Assembly (NCBI GenBank): GCA_949987565.1
Contig: OX465111.1
Location: forward strand, 4,916,421-4,980,420
DNA: 64,000 nt
Direction of reading: 5' to 3'
Source: Luidia sarsii
Taxonomy: Eukaryota > Echinodermata > Asteroidea > Paxillosida > Luidiidae
Below are positions 37,801 through 49,800 of this stretch, piece after piece. The position numbers were made by a program, and so were the translations under genes. How positions within the stretch are numbered: position 1 is the stretch's first letter; each line of letters starts with the position of its first letter. The notes under the pieces are model-generated. The model searched no databases. It worked only from the letters and a program-made list of their open reading frames with translations, and was not told the DNA's origin.

Positions 37801-40800
37801 TTTTACAAATCATCATGGGAAGAGGAGGGTTTTTCACCAGAGGCAATGCCAGCCCAATCAAACTGACTGGATTCCACAGTAAATTATCTCTGCATAAGAT
37901 GAGCGCTGATAATAGAATAGAATATCCTGATAATAGAAAAAAGAAAAGTACATGTATGCTTGAACTCTAATAAGTTCAGCTGCCGACCAAATTTCCCCAG
38001 GTTGAGGATCTGGGCCTGGCTGTTGGGTTGCCAGGGGAAACCTGGCAGATGCTCAAGGAATAATCCGAGTGGATTAGACGAGGGGATTAAGACAAGATAA
38101 ACTTGAGCCCATTTCAACCCCGAATTACAACAGTTCCAAGGTCTCCCCCAAATCTCCCATTTTCTCCATCAGCTGTTTTGAACCGGTTTACATACTTGTA
38201 TTTGAGTCACAAAGTATCGAGTTGCGAGTTGGGGTCCAAGATCGAGAAACAACTTTCGAGTCATTCAGGACGAATTTGAGTCACAAGGTCCAGTCTTGAG
38301 TCTGAGCCACAAGTCAACGGTCTTGCCATACGTGGCCAGGCTAGCGTGTGCAGGCAACCACCACTGAACCGAGGTGCCACTCGCAGAGTTGGCAAAAGAG
38401 GATTCGGCGAGACTTTCCGTAGCGAAATAAGTACCAAATGTATCAAGCTTGGTATCAAATGAAAGATAAGTCTTACTGTCTATAATTTAAGTTGTATAGA
38501 ACACTATTCTCCAAATGCAATTCAAAACAAGCATTGAAAACAACCCTCTCTATGAGCGCGGTTTTGTGCTACACAATCCAGTACAGAGCTGTACAGCCTT
38601 CAAAAAGAATGCGTCAGGCACACACGGAAGCCAATAAACAATGCAGTATGCAGAGTTAAATTCAACACGGCATTAGGCACAAATTTTGATAGTTTTCTTG
38701 AATAAAACTCACTAGTAAAAGACCTCATTGCATAGAATATCAATCAAAGTACATGGGATGTGGACATGGGAGTTACACATGCAGATGATTAGAAATCAGT
38801 GGATCCGACGGGATGTTGACAGGAAGGAACGAGTGGATGGGAAAGGCTTAAGGCACAGGGTGATTGGTTAGCAGAGAGGAATCAAAGGATGGTGGGGAGG
38901 AGTTGATGAGCAGGATTAGCGGATAAGAATAGCAGATGAGAAGGAAATGGAGATAGGGATAAGCGTGTTAGATGATGACTGAAGTTAGTGAGTGAGAGAT
39001 CAGAGTAAATTAAGTGGATGACAGGGGTCACAGGATGAGGATGAGTGGATGACATGGATAAGGGGATGGGAATTGGCGGGTGACTAGGATTTGCGGAAGA
39101 GGAGTCAAGGGTGGAGATAAGTGGAGGGATTAATGGATGTGGTAAGGTGGATGAGGATTAGTGGATTGGGATAGGTGGGTGGGGATTAGTGGATAAGGAT
39201 AAGTGGATGAGAAGGATTAGTGGATGGGGAAGAGGATGAGTATATGGGAATGGGCGGATGAGAAGGATTACTGGGTGGGGATAGGTGGGTGAGAAGGATT
39301 AGTGGACAAGGTCGACCTGATGACAGCGGGCCAGCTGAGGGCAAGGATAAGTGGATGAGAGTGGATCAGCGGATTGGGGTAAAAGTCAGAGACTGGTGGG
39401 TGAGCAGAGTGCCTTACCTCGGTCCACAACGGTCTCCTTCTCCCGCTGCTTGTCCTGCATTCTGTTGAAGGAGCAGCGCTGCTCGTCCATGCGCTTGCCC
39501 TGGAACCGGCTCAGCACGTCAAAGAAGCTGTCGTCATCGTCCATGATCTCCGGCGAGGACCTCTGTGCAGATGACAGGCACGCGAAAACAATTTAGATAT
39601 TTGACGGTAGCTCTTTCTGAAGAAAACAAAGGCTGAACATTTGCTACTAGAACAAGCGATGGGACATCGACACAACTCCGCCACCGCTTCTACCAAAATG
39701 CGCATGTGTGTTTCTCAAGATCCTCACAAGACAAGTTCTAGGTGTGTGTGCAGAAGTTTCTAAATGTCACTACATGGCGTGCCAATCCGCCAGGCCACGC
39801 AAAACGGCTAGTGCCCCGCGCTGCGTCATTGCACTCGAAGGTCACTGCTCTATTCTGATGACAGAGGTCCACAGATTAAAGTCAACCTGGCCCCCCTGCT
39901 TTGTCCTAGCTTTGACTTCCCTGTGGATGAATTCCTTTCCCGAAACACCCCACAGGTACACGTACATGTAGCGGTCCAGATTTGGCAGAGGGAGAGGGAG
40001 TCAGAGAACATGAATGCCACAGTGATCCATGGGCGACCGAGGCAAAAGGGCATCTCCAGGGGAGAGCAAGTCGCTGACACATCGCCCCGAGAGCAAGCTC
40101 TGAGCCTCCCTCAGGAAAAGAGAAATTGTTCTCCCCTCCCCCCTCCTCCCTCACAGTCACTTCCCTTTGCTTGGCGCACGGTGCCCTTTGAACCCCCCCG
40201 CCAACCGCTGGTCGGAGACCGCGTGAGCAGCCATCGCTCGCTGCTAGCAGAGGGAAGGGGGAGGGGAGGTGGTGAGTGGGAGAGGAAGCTCACATCGCAG
40301 TGTTTGGTGATGAGATTTAGAGATGGGGGAGAGGGGGAGGGAAAGGATGGCAGGCAATTCACTGGGGTACCGGTAATTCATTGAGGAAATGCCCTTTGCT
40401 CGCAAGGAGTTTGGGCACAGTGTGCAGAGAGGCATGGGTTTTTGTTGTTTTTACGTGCCATCCAGGCAAACTTGCAAACTGTGATGTACTGTACCGTACT
40501 ACATATTTTTCAAATGAACATGCCCTGTGATAGTATCAGTGCTCTGCACAAAGCCCTGCAGTTAAAATGGCAGCAAACAAAGGTGTGGCTATTAATTCAA
40601 GCAAGCTTGCCCTTATCCTGCATACTATACCGCATATATTATATACTATATAATTAGTTAAATAATATCATACAACATGTACATGTACATGTAGCTTGCC
40701 ATTGTGGTAATACACAAAAATGCTTTTTTAAAATATGGCAAAGAAAACTTCTACCGTCCATAATATCAGCCACTGGTTTAGACTAATATTATTAGAGGAT

Positions 40801-43800
40801 CTTAAAATTTAGTGGGCCTGACGTTTCAATCCTAGCAGGACCCTTCTCAAAGGCCTTTCCCTCTGCCTTTGAGAAAAGTCCTGCTAGGATCGAAACGTCA
40901 GGCCCACTAAATTTTAAGATTTATATTTTGGTAGTTTTAGTCAGTAAGCAGTTTGCAACATTTTTGTATATCACCCTAAATTATTACAGGATATTATAGT
41001 TTATGGCTCATTTTGCCAATTTTGCCTTGAGTTTGATTAGCATGGCTATAGTTTACAGCCCCACAATTTGTCCATTGAATGCGGCTTCTACCAGTACATC
41101 CTCTGCAAACATATACATGCACATGTAGTGTGCTAAGGAAAATCCAACTTCATTGGATTTCAGGCTTGTTTTGGGGGGCCTCTGTGATACATGTGCAATT
41201 ACATAGCGCCCTCAAGAGGTGTTGTCAAGCCAGGCCATACTTAAAAATCGACCACTCTTCAACCTACATGTACATGTAGGCCCAGCTTCTAACATTCTAC
41301 TGAGTCTCTCACCCAAAGCCACCACAGTCAATGGCTTGACCTCTGGTCTGTCTGGCCTTAGTGTAGCACAAAGGAATGTCTGGCCTTAGTGTAGCCCAAA
41401 GGAACGTCTGGCCTTAGTGTAGCACAAAGGAATGTCTGGCCTTAGTGTAGCACAAAGGAATGTCTGGCCTTAGTGTAGCACAAAGGAACGTCTGGCCTTA
41501 GTGTAGCCCAGAGGAATGCCTGGCCTTAGTGTACATAGCACAGAGGAATGTCAGGCCTTAGTGTAGCAGTAGCACGAATGCCTAGCCTGATGCAGAAGGC
41601 CACAGTGTGTAGCTGGAAAGGCTAGAGTGAATCTGACCACCAAACAAAAAAAACACTTTGGTTTTCCTTAAGTAATTGGATGGGCAGCTAATCCAGTCAC
41701 TACGGGGTATCAAATTTCTACACAAATGCACTTGATTGAAGGTAGACGGAGCGATCATGTTTTGTCATGAAATGAACAAGGAAATGAATGGGGACACCAC
41801 ACTCTCCACCATCCATTATATTTACAGAGGAAAGAGAATTCAGGAAAACAAATATATCAACAGCCTTACAAATTGTCCATCGTGGAAACAGCACAGTGTC
41901 TTCATATTTCTGTTGGCCGGGTTTTTTTTCCTGTGGAGAATCCTCGGGCCTTTCCAGGAGGACAACATTGAAACTCTGGCACAACAGCAGATGCCTGCAT
42001 GCAACCACCAGTTGACAGCCTAGCAGCCCGACTATTTTCAGATCAACCCCCCCCCCTAAGGAACCAGTGAGGCGCGAGTCTGGGTGCCAGCCGGGTATGT
42101 GTTTTCTATCTGACTACCAGAGCATGTCATGCTCAACTCCCACGCTCAGCTCTGGATCACAGAGCACGTCCACTGCTCCTTGCTTTCCCCTCTGTCATAA
42201 AGGCATAGGGACAAAGAGTCACTCAAAGCCAATGTGCTGTGAACATGAGAAAATCTCAATAGATTGAGAAGAATCGGGATTTCCCCTCTATACAGGGTAA
42301 TTGGCTAGAGTGGCAGGAGGTACCATACATAGTCACCAGTTCAAAGATTCTGATAGGATGTCCTTGAGGAGGGAAATAAGCCATAGGCAAAGCACTTAGG
42401 CCTTCCATCTGTTGTTTCTCATTACAATTGGTTTAACAAAAACTCACATTGTGATTGAATGTATTAGCCCTGCTTTGTCGGGTATATGTACAACCTGTAC
42501 AGTAGTGCGTACAGTATATGTACACTGGCTTTTTGTGATTGTTGCTTGAGCTGGTGCAGGCATTGATGGGGATTATTGGAGTAGCGTGGATGATCTCTCA
42601 GGCATTAAGGCAAAAATCCAGAGCTAAATGTATTTGCACTTGACAATCCCCCCCCCCCACACACACAAACTCCACAGGAACAGTCTGGCTTTGAACATGC
42701 CTGTACCACACAGCATTTGTACTCTGCTTCAAAGCGGCGCAGTCCCTACCTGAAAAGATTTCCCACAAAGGGCGCCATTGTGATGGTGCAGTCAACGGTG
42801 GCAGCAAAGACTATGTGGATACATTTACCGGGTATATGTGTATGTGCCTAGTGCCTAGTACTGTAAAACGCAGCCTTTGGAAATGCTGAGCAGTAAAGAG
42901 AGAAAAGCTGCCCACAATGGAGATTTTCTGCATGGAGGTGCATACACACATGCATATTGTCACAATGCATTCCGTTCAGTGAACATGTGTTTAAGCACAG
43001 TGACAGGGACTTCATGTATGTACTACATGTACGGTATGTCAAATCAGCCACGCTGAAGCACAATATCTGTTCAATAGCCGTTCATTCCAAATGATCTCAT
43101 GCCATTCAAGTTCTACACTCCTGTATCAGACTGCATGGGATGGAGGGTGGAGGGGACATTTTACACAATGTGATTATTGCAGCATATTTCTGGTGTTTCA
43201 ATCCCACATGTAGCTGGACCTTTCTCAAAGGCAGAATGATCTTTTGGCTCTGGTGTTTCGATCCTAGCTGGATCTTTCTCAAAGGCAGAATGATCTTTTG
43301 GCTCTGGTGTTTCAATCCTACATGTAGCTGGACATTTCTCAAAGGCAGAATGATCTTTTGGCTCTGGTGTTTCAATCCTAGCTGGATCTTTCTCAAAGGC
43401 AGAATGATATTTTGGCTCTGGTGTTTCAATCCTAGCTGGATCTTTCTCAAAGGCAGAATGATCTGTTGGCTCTGGTGTTTCGATCCTAGCTGGATCTTTC
43501 TCAAAGGCAGAATGATCTTTTGGCTCTGGTGTTTCAATCCAAGCTGGATCTTTCTCAAAGGCAGAATGATCTGTTGGCTCTGGTGTTTCGATCCTAGCTG
43601 GATCTTTCTCAAAGGCAGAATGATCTTTTGGCTCTGGTGTTTCGAACCTAGCTGGATCTTTCTCAAAGGCAGAATGATCTTTTGGCTCTGGTGTTTCAAT
43701 CCTAACTGGATCTTTCTCAAAGGCAGAATGATCTTTTGGCTCTGGTGTTTCGATCCTAGCTGGATCTTTCTCAAAGGCAGAATGATCTTTTGGCTCTGGT

Positions 43801-46800
43801 GTTTCGATCCTAGCTGGATCTTTCTCAAAGGCAGAATGATATTTTGGCTCTGGTGTTTCAATCCTAGCTGGATCTTTCTCAAAGGCAGAATGATCTGTTG
43901 GCTCTGGTGTTTCGATCCTACCTGGATCTTTCTCAAAGGCAGAATGATCTGTCGGCTCTGGTGTTTCGATCCTAGCTGGATCTTTCTCAAAGGCAGAATG
44001 ATCTTTTGGCTCTGGTGTTTCAATCCTAGCTGGATCTTTCTCAAAGGCAGAATGATCTGTCGGCTCTGGTGTTTCAATCCTAGCTGGACCTTTTCTCAAA
44101 GGCAGAATGATCTGTCGGCTCTGGTGTTTCGATCCTAGCTGGATCTTTCTCAAAGGCAGAATGATCTTTTGGCTCTGGTGTTTCAATCCTAGCTGGACCT
44201 TTTCTCAAAGGCAGAATGATCTTTTGGCTCTGGTGTTTCGATCCTAGCTGGATCTTTCTCAAAGGCAGAATGATCTGTCGGCTCTGGTGTTTCAATCCTA
44301 GCTGGACCTTTTCTCAAAGGCAGAATGATCTGTTGGCTCTGGTGTTTCAATCCTAGCTGGATCTTTCTCAAAGGCAGAATGATCTGTTGGCTCTGGTGTT
44401 TTGAGCCTACATTAACTGCCTTTCCAAATGTCTAGTCATTGGCCTATTCTACGCAAAGAAATGCCAAGGCTTGTACTTCACTTTCATTGCGATCGCCCAC
44501 TATAATGCTGCACAGGTGATTACAGCACAAGCTTTTGAACACAGATTCAAGACAGTACAAGACTGCAAATCTTAAAGTATAGGCCCTAGTATGAACACAG
44601 CCTCATGGCCATAGAGTTCAGCATAATCCAGACAGCCCAGTGCTAGTTTTGGCAGAGGGCCATAGAGTTCAGCATCATGCACATGGTCCAGTGCTAGTTT
44701 TGGTAGAGAGCCATAGAGTTCAATAATAATACACACAGCCCAGTGCTAACCTTGGTCGAAGGCCATAGAGTTAAATAATAATCCACCCAGCCCAGTGTAA
44801 GTTTTGGTTATGGTAATAATCCTCACAGCCCAGTGCTAGTTTTGGTAGAGGGCCATAGAGTTCAATAATAATTCACCCAGCCCAGTGCTAGTTTTGGTAG
44901 AGGGCCATAGAGTTCAATAATAATTCACCCAGCCCAGTGCTAGTTTAGGAAGAGGGCCATAGAGTTCAATAATAATCCACCCAGCCCAGTGCTAGTTTTG
45001 GAAGAGGGCCATAGAGTTCAATAATAATCCACACAGCCCAGTGTAAGTTTTGGTTTTGGTAATAATCCTCACAGCCCAGTGCTAGTTTTGGTAGAGGGCC
45101 ATAGAGTTCAATAATAATTCACCCAGCCCAGTGCTAGTTTAGGAAGAGGGCCATAGAGTTCAATAATAATTCACCCAGCCCAGTGTAAGTTTTGGTTTTG
45201 GTAATAATCCTCACAGCCCAGTGCTAGTTTTGGTAGAGGGCCATAGAGTTCAATAATAATTCACCCAGCCCAGTGCTAGTTTAGGAAGAGGGCCATAGAG
45301 TTCAATAATAATCCACCCAGCCCAGTGTAAGTTTTGGTTTTGGTAATAATCCTCACAGCCCAGTGCTAGTTTTGGTAGAGGGCCATAGAGTTCAATAATA
45401 ATCCACACAGCCCAGTGCTAGTTTTGGTAGAGGGCCATAGAGTTCAATAATAATTCACCCAGCCCAGTGCTAGTTTAGGAAGAGGGCCATAGAGTTCAAT
45501 AATAATCCACCCAGCCCAGTGCTAGTTTTGGAAGAGGGCCATAGAGTTCAATAATAATCCACCCAGCCCAGTGCTAGTTTTGGTAGAGGGCCATAGAGTT
45601 CAATAATAATTCACCCAGCCCAGTGCTAGTTTTGGTAGAGGGCCATAGAGTTCAATAATAATTCACCCAGCCCAGTGCTAGTTTAGGAAGAGGGCCATAG
45701 AGTTCAATAATAATCCACCCAGCCCAGTGCTAGTTTTGGAAGAGGGCCATAGAGTTCAATAATAATCCACACAGCCCAGTGCTAGTTTTGGTAGAGGGCC
45801 ATAGAGTTCAATAATAATCCACCAAGCCCAGTGCTAGTTTTGGTAGAGGGCCATAGAGTTCAATAATAATCCTCACAGCCCAGTGCTAGTTTTTGTAGAG
45901 GGCCATAGAGTTCAATAATAATCCACCCAGCCCAGTGCTAGCTTTGGTAGAGGGCCATAGAGTTCAATAATAATCCACCCAGCCCAGTGCTAGTTTTGGA
46001 AGAGGGCCATAGAGTTCAATAATAATCCACACAGCCCAGTGCTAGTTTTGGTAGAGGGACATAGAGTTCAATAATAATCCACACAGCCCAGTGCTAGTTT
46101 TGGTAGAGGGCCATAGAGTTCAATAATAATCCACCCAGCCCAGTGCTAGTTTTGGTAGAGGGCCATAGAGTTCAATAATAATCCACCCAGCCCAGTGCTA
46201 GATTTGGTAGAGGGCCATAGAGTTCAATAATAATCCAACTAGCCCAGTGCTAGTTTTGAAAGAGGGCCATAGAGTTAAGTAGCAGCAACTGACCGCTGCC
46301 ACTGACTTTCTAAACCCACCTGCTGCGACGACACCTGCAGGTTGACGCTCTCCGCCTTGAGGCAGGCGGCCGTGTCGCCGCTGCTGGAGCTGTTGGTGGA
46401 GGTGTTGGAGCTCTTGCGGCTTAGCTTCTCCTTGTTGCTGCCTTTCCGCTTGAACTTGGCGCCGGCCGCCTGCTTGGCCTTGCCGTTGGCCGTGGCCCCG
46501 GCCTCCGTGTTCTGACCCCGAGGGAGATAGGAAAAGATCGGAGAGAAGGGTGGATGTGGAAGCCACGGCGGACTCGAATCTGTACAGCAGCGGGCACTGC
46601 CGTCATTTGCAGACTAAATTCGGAGGGCCCAAAGTTTCAATCCTAGCAGGACCTTTTCCAAAGGCAGAATGCGCAACGTGAGAACACACTGGGCGAGACT
46701 CCCTCAAGATCCTTACCATCTTGTCTGCACATCACTGCACAAAGGTGCTCCACAGTATCTATCTGATTGGTTACACCCTCAGCAAGCTTCCTGTGACATC

Positions 46801-49800
46801 GACCACAGATGCACAAAGGTCGGGGACTGCTCATTTTCATACACAGGCCCCACACTCCGGAATGCACTCCCTTCCTAGTCTGGCTGACATTGATTGACTG
46901 TCTGCAGATGAAATTCCATCTACGGTATTTATCATCTGGTGTACTTCTGTAACTGGTATAAATTGAGATTGTGCAAATGTCTTTCCCAGCCTGACAAACG
47001 TCCGCAGTCGATATGTGTATGTCCGCCATCTCCACCACCAGTGAACAACATACAGTGTATCTTCATATTTTTGCATTACCTCTGAAAATAGTACAGGCAA
47101 AGAGGGAGGGGACATATGTACTGATATGCAATTCCAATTACCGTGGCATTGGCATTGTATCCACTGGTTATTTGGGGTTTTTTTTTTTATCATTGTCTAT
47201 CTGGATGCTTGGCATTCGTACCTTATCCGGTGTCATGGCAACCAACTCCATACGCTCCATGCTCTGCCTCCGTTGCCTGTTGAGCTCTGCTTTCAAGATA
47301 AATTGTTTAGAAACAACACAAACCATGACTTTGGGGGGATGACTGCGAGATAGCCCTTGGCATTTCTGCACTTTCTATCAGTCTCGGCTGGCGATTTTGT
47401 TTTTTGGCTTCATAGGTGTGATATGATTATTTTGTGCCGATGAAAATGTACGTGCAATTGAATGAGGGTTTGCCCTATTATCGACATGCCAGCAGGCTTT
47501 CCAAGTGCTGCAGCTCAAGCACGTCGTGAACTTGTTCTCAAGTGATCCGTCATCTTCTGTTCACCAGCATTGAATGGATAGCACTACCTTGAAGAGCACT
47601 CTGCCTGCCTGACGAGTTTGGCTGTCATGCCTTGGTGCAAAGCTTCTCAAACACAAAAATCCACAATTTAATTGGAATGCAGCAGAAGACCTGCTCACAT
47701 TTCCTCATCAACATTCCTCTCAGTCTAGAGTGAAGCGTTTCCAGTTGAAAGAAGCCTGCTCTAATTTAGAGCCCTCACCACTTTCGAATATGAGGAAGAG
47801 CAACAATTACTTGTTTGCATCTAAAAACAAAACATTGCCCCTGGAAATGGCAATGGCCACATGCACGTTCATTAAGCTGTTCAGAAAATGGCTCCCTTTA
47901 AAACGTTGAGGAAAATGGGAACCAACATTAAATGCATTTGACTGATGTCTCCAACCGGTCGGGACGAGTCCAGTTGGGTTTCGTGGCAACAGCTTCTTCA
48001 TTGGGTGAAAATGACAAATCTTATCACTGCACCTAAAGAAGTAGTTGTTGCTGTGAATGCAAATGCACTCTTTTCAACTGCTACATCTAAGTACTTGCTA
48101 TCCCTAAGTTGTTCAGATACCATGCTAACTGGGTTATCCCTAAGTTGTTCAGATACCATGCTAACTGGGTTATCCCTAAGTTGTTCAGATACCATGCTAA
48201 CTGGGTTATCCCTAAGTTGTTCAGATACCATGCTAACTGGGTCCTGCAGCCGATTTCACAAACTTACGCAACATTTTGCTGCCTTTGCTTAATACTGCAG
48301 AAAAGAGCCATTGTGGCGCAAGACTTAGAAAAACATTTGATGTTGCATAACTTACGCAACATTTTCATGAAATCTGCCCCTGTACTGCATGCATATCCAC
48401 TTGGACTTTTTGAGTCAGGGAAATTTAACCAACACGATGGTTATATTTCAAATGGGTACAGTACCTTTTTCTTTTAGTGTCTTCTTGGTGGAATTCTGTA
48501 GGAGACCATCTTGGCTGTATGGAGAGAGGGAATGAACAGACAGCATTAAGAATTTTTGGGGAAGGCCACCTATTAGGCTGGATAGCTCGGATGGTAAGAC
48601 TCCTGGTATGCAAAACCACAGGTCTCAGGTTCAAATCCCAGCCCAGTCAAAGTTTTCTTTGCCACTTTTCAATTTGTTCAAAAAGGTTTCCAGCCAGTTT
48701 TTTTCCTTTATTTATTTGCCTTTATTTTTTGAGGGGGTTTAGAAGTGTTTTGTAGAATGCTTCCATGGTTTATACCTGCAAGGGTCTTGGTCCAGGCCCA
48801 GGACCGTCCGCAGGTCAGCTAGGTTCATCTGAGCAGTCAGCTCGCCTGTCTTGTCCCCAACCTTCATCGGACAGGACATGAGAAAAACCCATGATCAGCA
48901 AAATCATTACGATCAAAAAGATATTGTATTGCGAAAGCGTCCCATTCCAATCCTAGCAGGATCTTTCTCAAAGTGGTCTTATTTTTATTTAGAATGATGT
49001 TGAAGGTTGTTTTACTTGTCTGTTATCAATAATTTTTGGATGAATGGATTTTGTAATGAATATATTTGGGAAAGTTCCTGCTAGGATAAAAACGGCAGAA
49101 TTCTACATTTAGGAAAGGTTCTACTAGGATCGAAACAGCAGAATTCTAACTAAGGGAAAGTTCCTGCTAGGATCGAAACGGCAGAATTCTACCTTAGGGA
49201 AAGTTCCTGCTAGGATCGAAACACCAGAATTCTACCTTAGGGAAAGTTCCTGCTAGGATCGAAACGGCATAATTCTACCCTTGAGGAAAGTTCCTGCTAG
49301 GATCTAAACGGTAGAATTCTACCCTTAAGGAAAGTTCCTGCTAGGATCTAAACGGTAGAATTCTACCCTTCAGGAAAGTTCCTGCTAGGATCGACATAGC
49401 AGAATTCTACTTTTGAAAAAGTTCCTGCTAGTCTTAAAAAATAGGCTTGGTGCATTGTTTAACTTTGTTGGGGGTACACATTACATGTACCTCTCGAGAG
49501 ATCATCAAGTGCTGGGTTGCATAGTGCAAAGCCTTCTCGTGGTTCTGCAGCGCGGTGTGGGCATTGCCCAGGCTCCAACATGCTCTGCCCTCGCCAACCC
49601 TGTGCAGAGGAGATGGGAAACACCAGACAAAACCACCAACCATTACACAGTGTCTGAACTTAACCAGCATTGAAACCACAATTAACCACACATGGTTTTC
49701 CTGTGGGAGGACAAGGGCCGTACACCACGACATACCACAGCATGGTTTTTGCGGTATCCTGTGGTACATGTATGTGAGCCTGCACCCCTGGGGGCACTGT

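Larger units (their letters stand above)
17750..39417. other. GPSM2 21.7-kb intron between GoLoco 1 and GoLoco 2 exons
   Basis: Largest intron in the window. It holds S2 SINE-like copies, palindromes, the CT array (20.1-20.75 kb), TACATG clusters (31.0-34.4 kb), a LINE relic (33 kb), a 160-bp tandem repeat (34.56-35.11 kb), the GAGAG array (35.74-36.13 kb) and the GGAT-rich array (38.8-39.37 kb). Stretches near 22.8-23.3, 30.27-30.53 and 36.4-37.2 kb look unique. No coding exon recognised. Confidence 0.7.
39563..46319. other. GPSM2 intron with two large minisatellites
   Basis: Holds an FB1 copy (40.80-40.98 kb), a 28-bp array (41.35-41.58 kb), a 54-bp array (43.19-44.41 kb) and a 52-bp array (44.59-46.28 kb). 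39.6-40.4 kb and 41.6-43.1 kb show only apparently unique sequence with homopolymer runs. Confidence 0.8.
47343..48775. other. GPSM2 intron with P3 fragment, 36-bp array and S2 SINE
   Basis: 47950-48090 resembles palindrome P3. 48101-48242 is a 36-bp array. 48560-48680 is an S2 SINE. A small linker exon could hide here if the 47290 acceptor is used; I did not find one. Confidence 0.55.

Noticed and set aside
43106..44186. Three 320-341-residue open frames at 43-44 kb as a repeat-protein gene
   Set aside because: Frame openness follows from the 54-bp unit; the unit derives from a dispersed non-coding motif; no start context or splice partner seen.
43190..46276. CRISPR-like arrays
   Set aside because: Units are contiguous tandem repeats without unique spacers, and the genome is eukaryotic.
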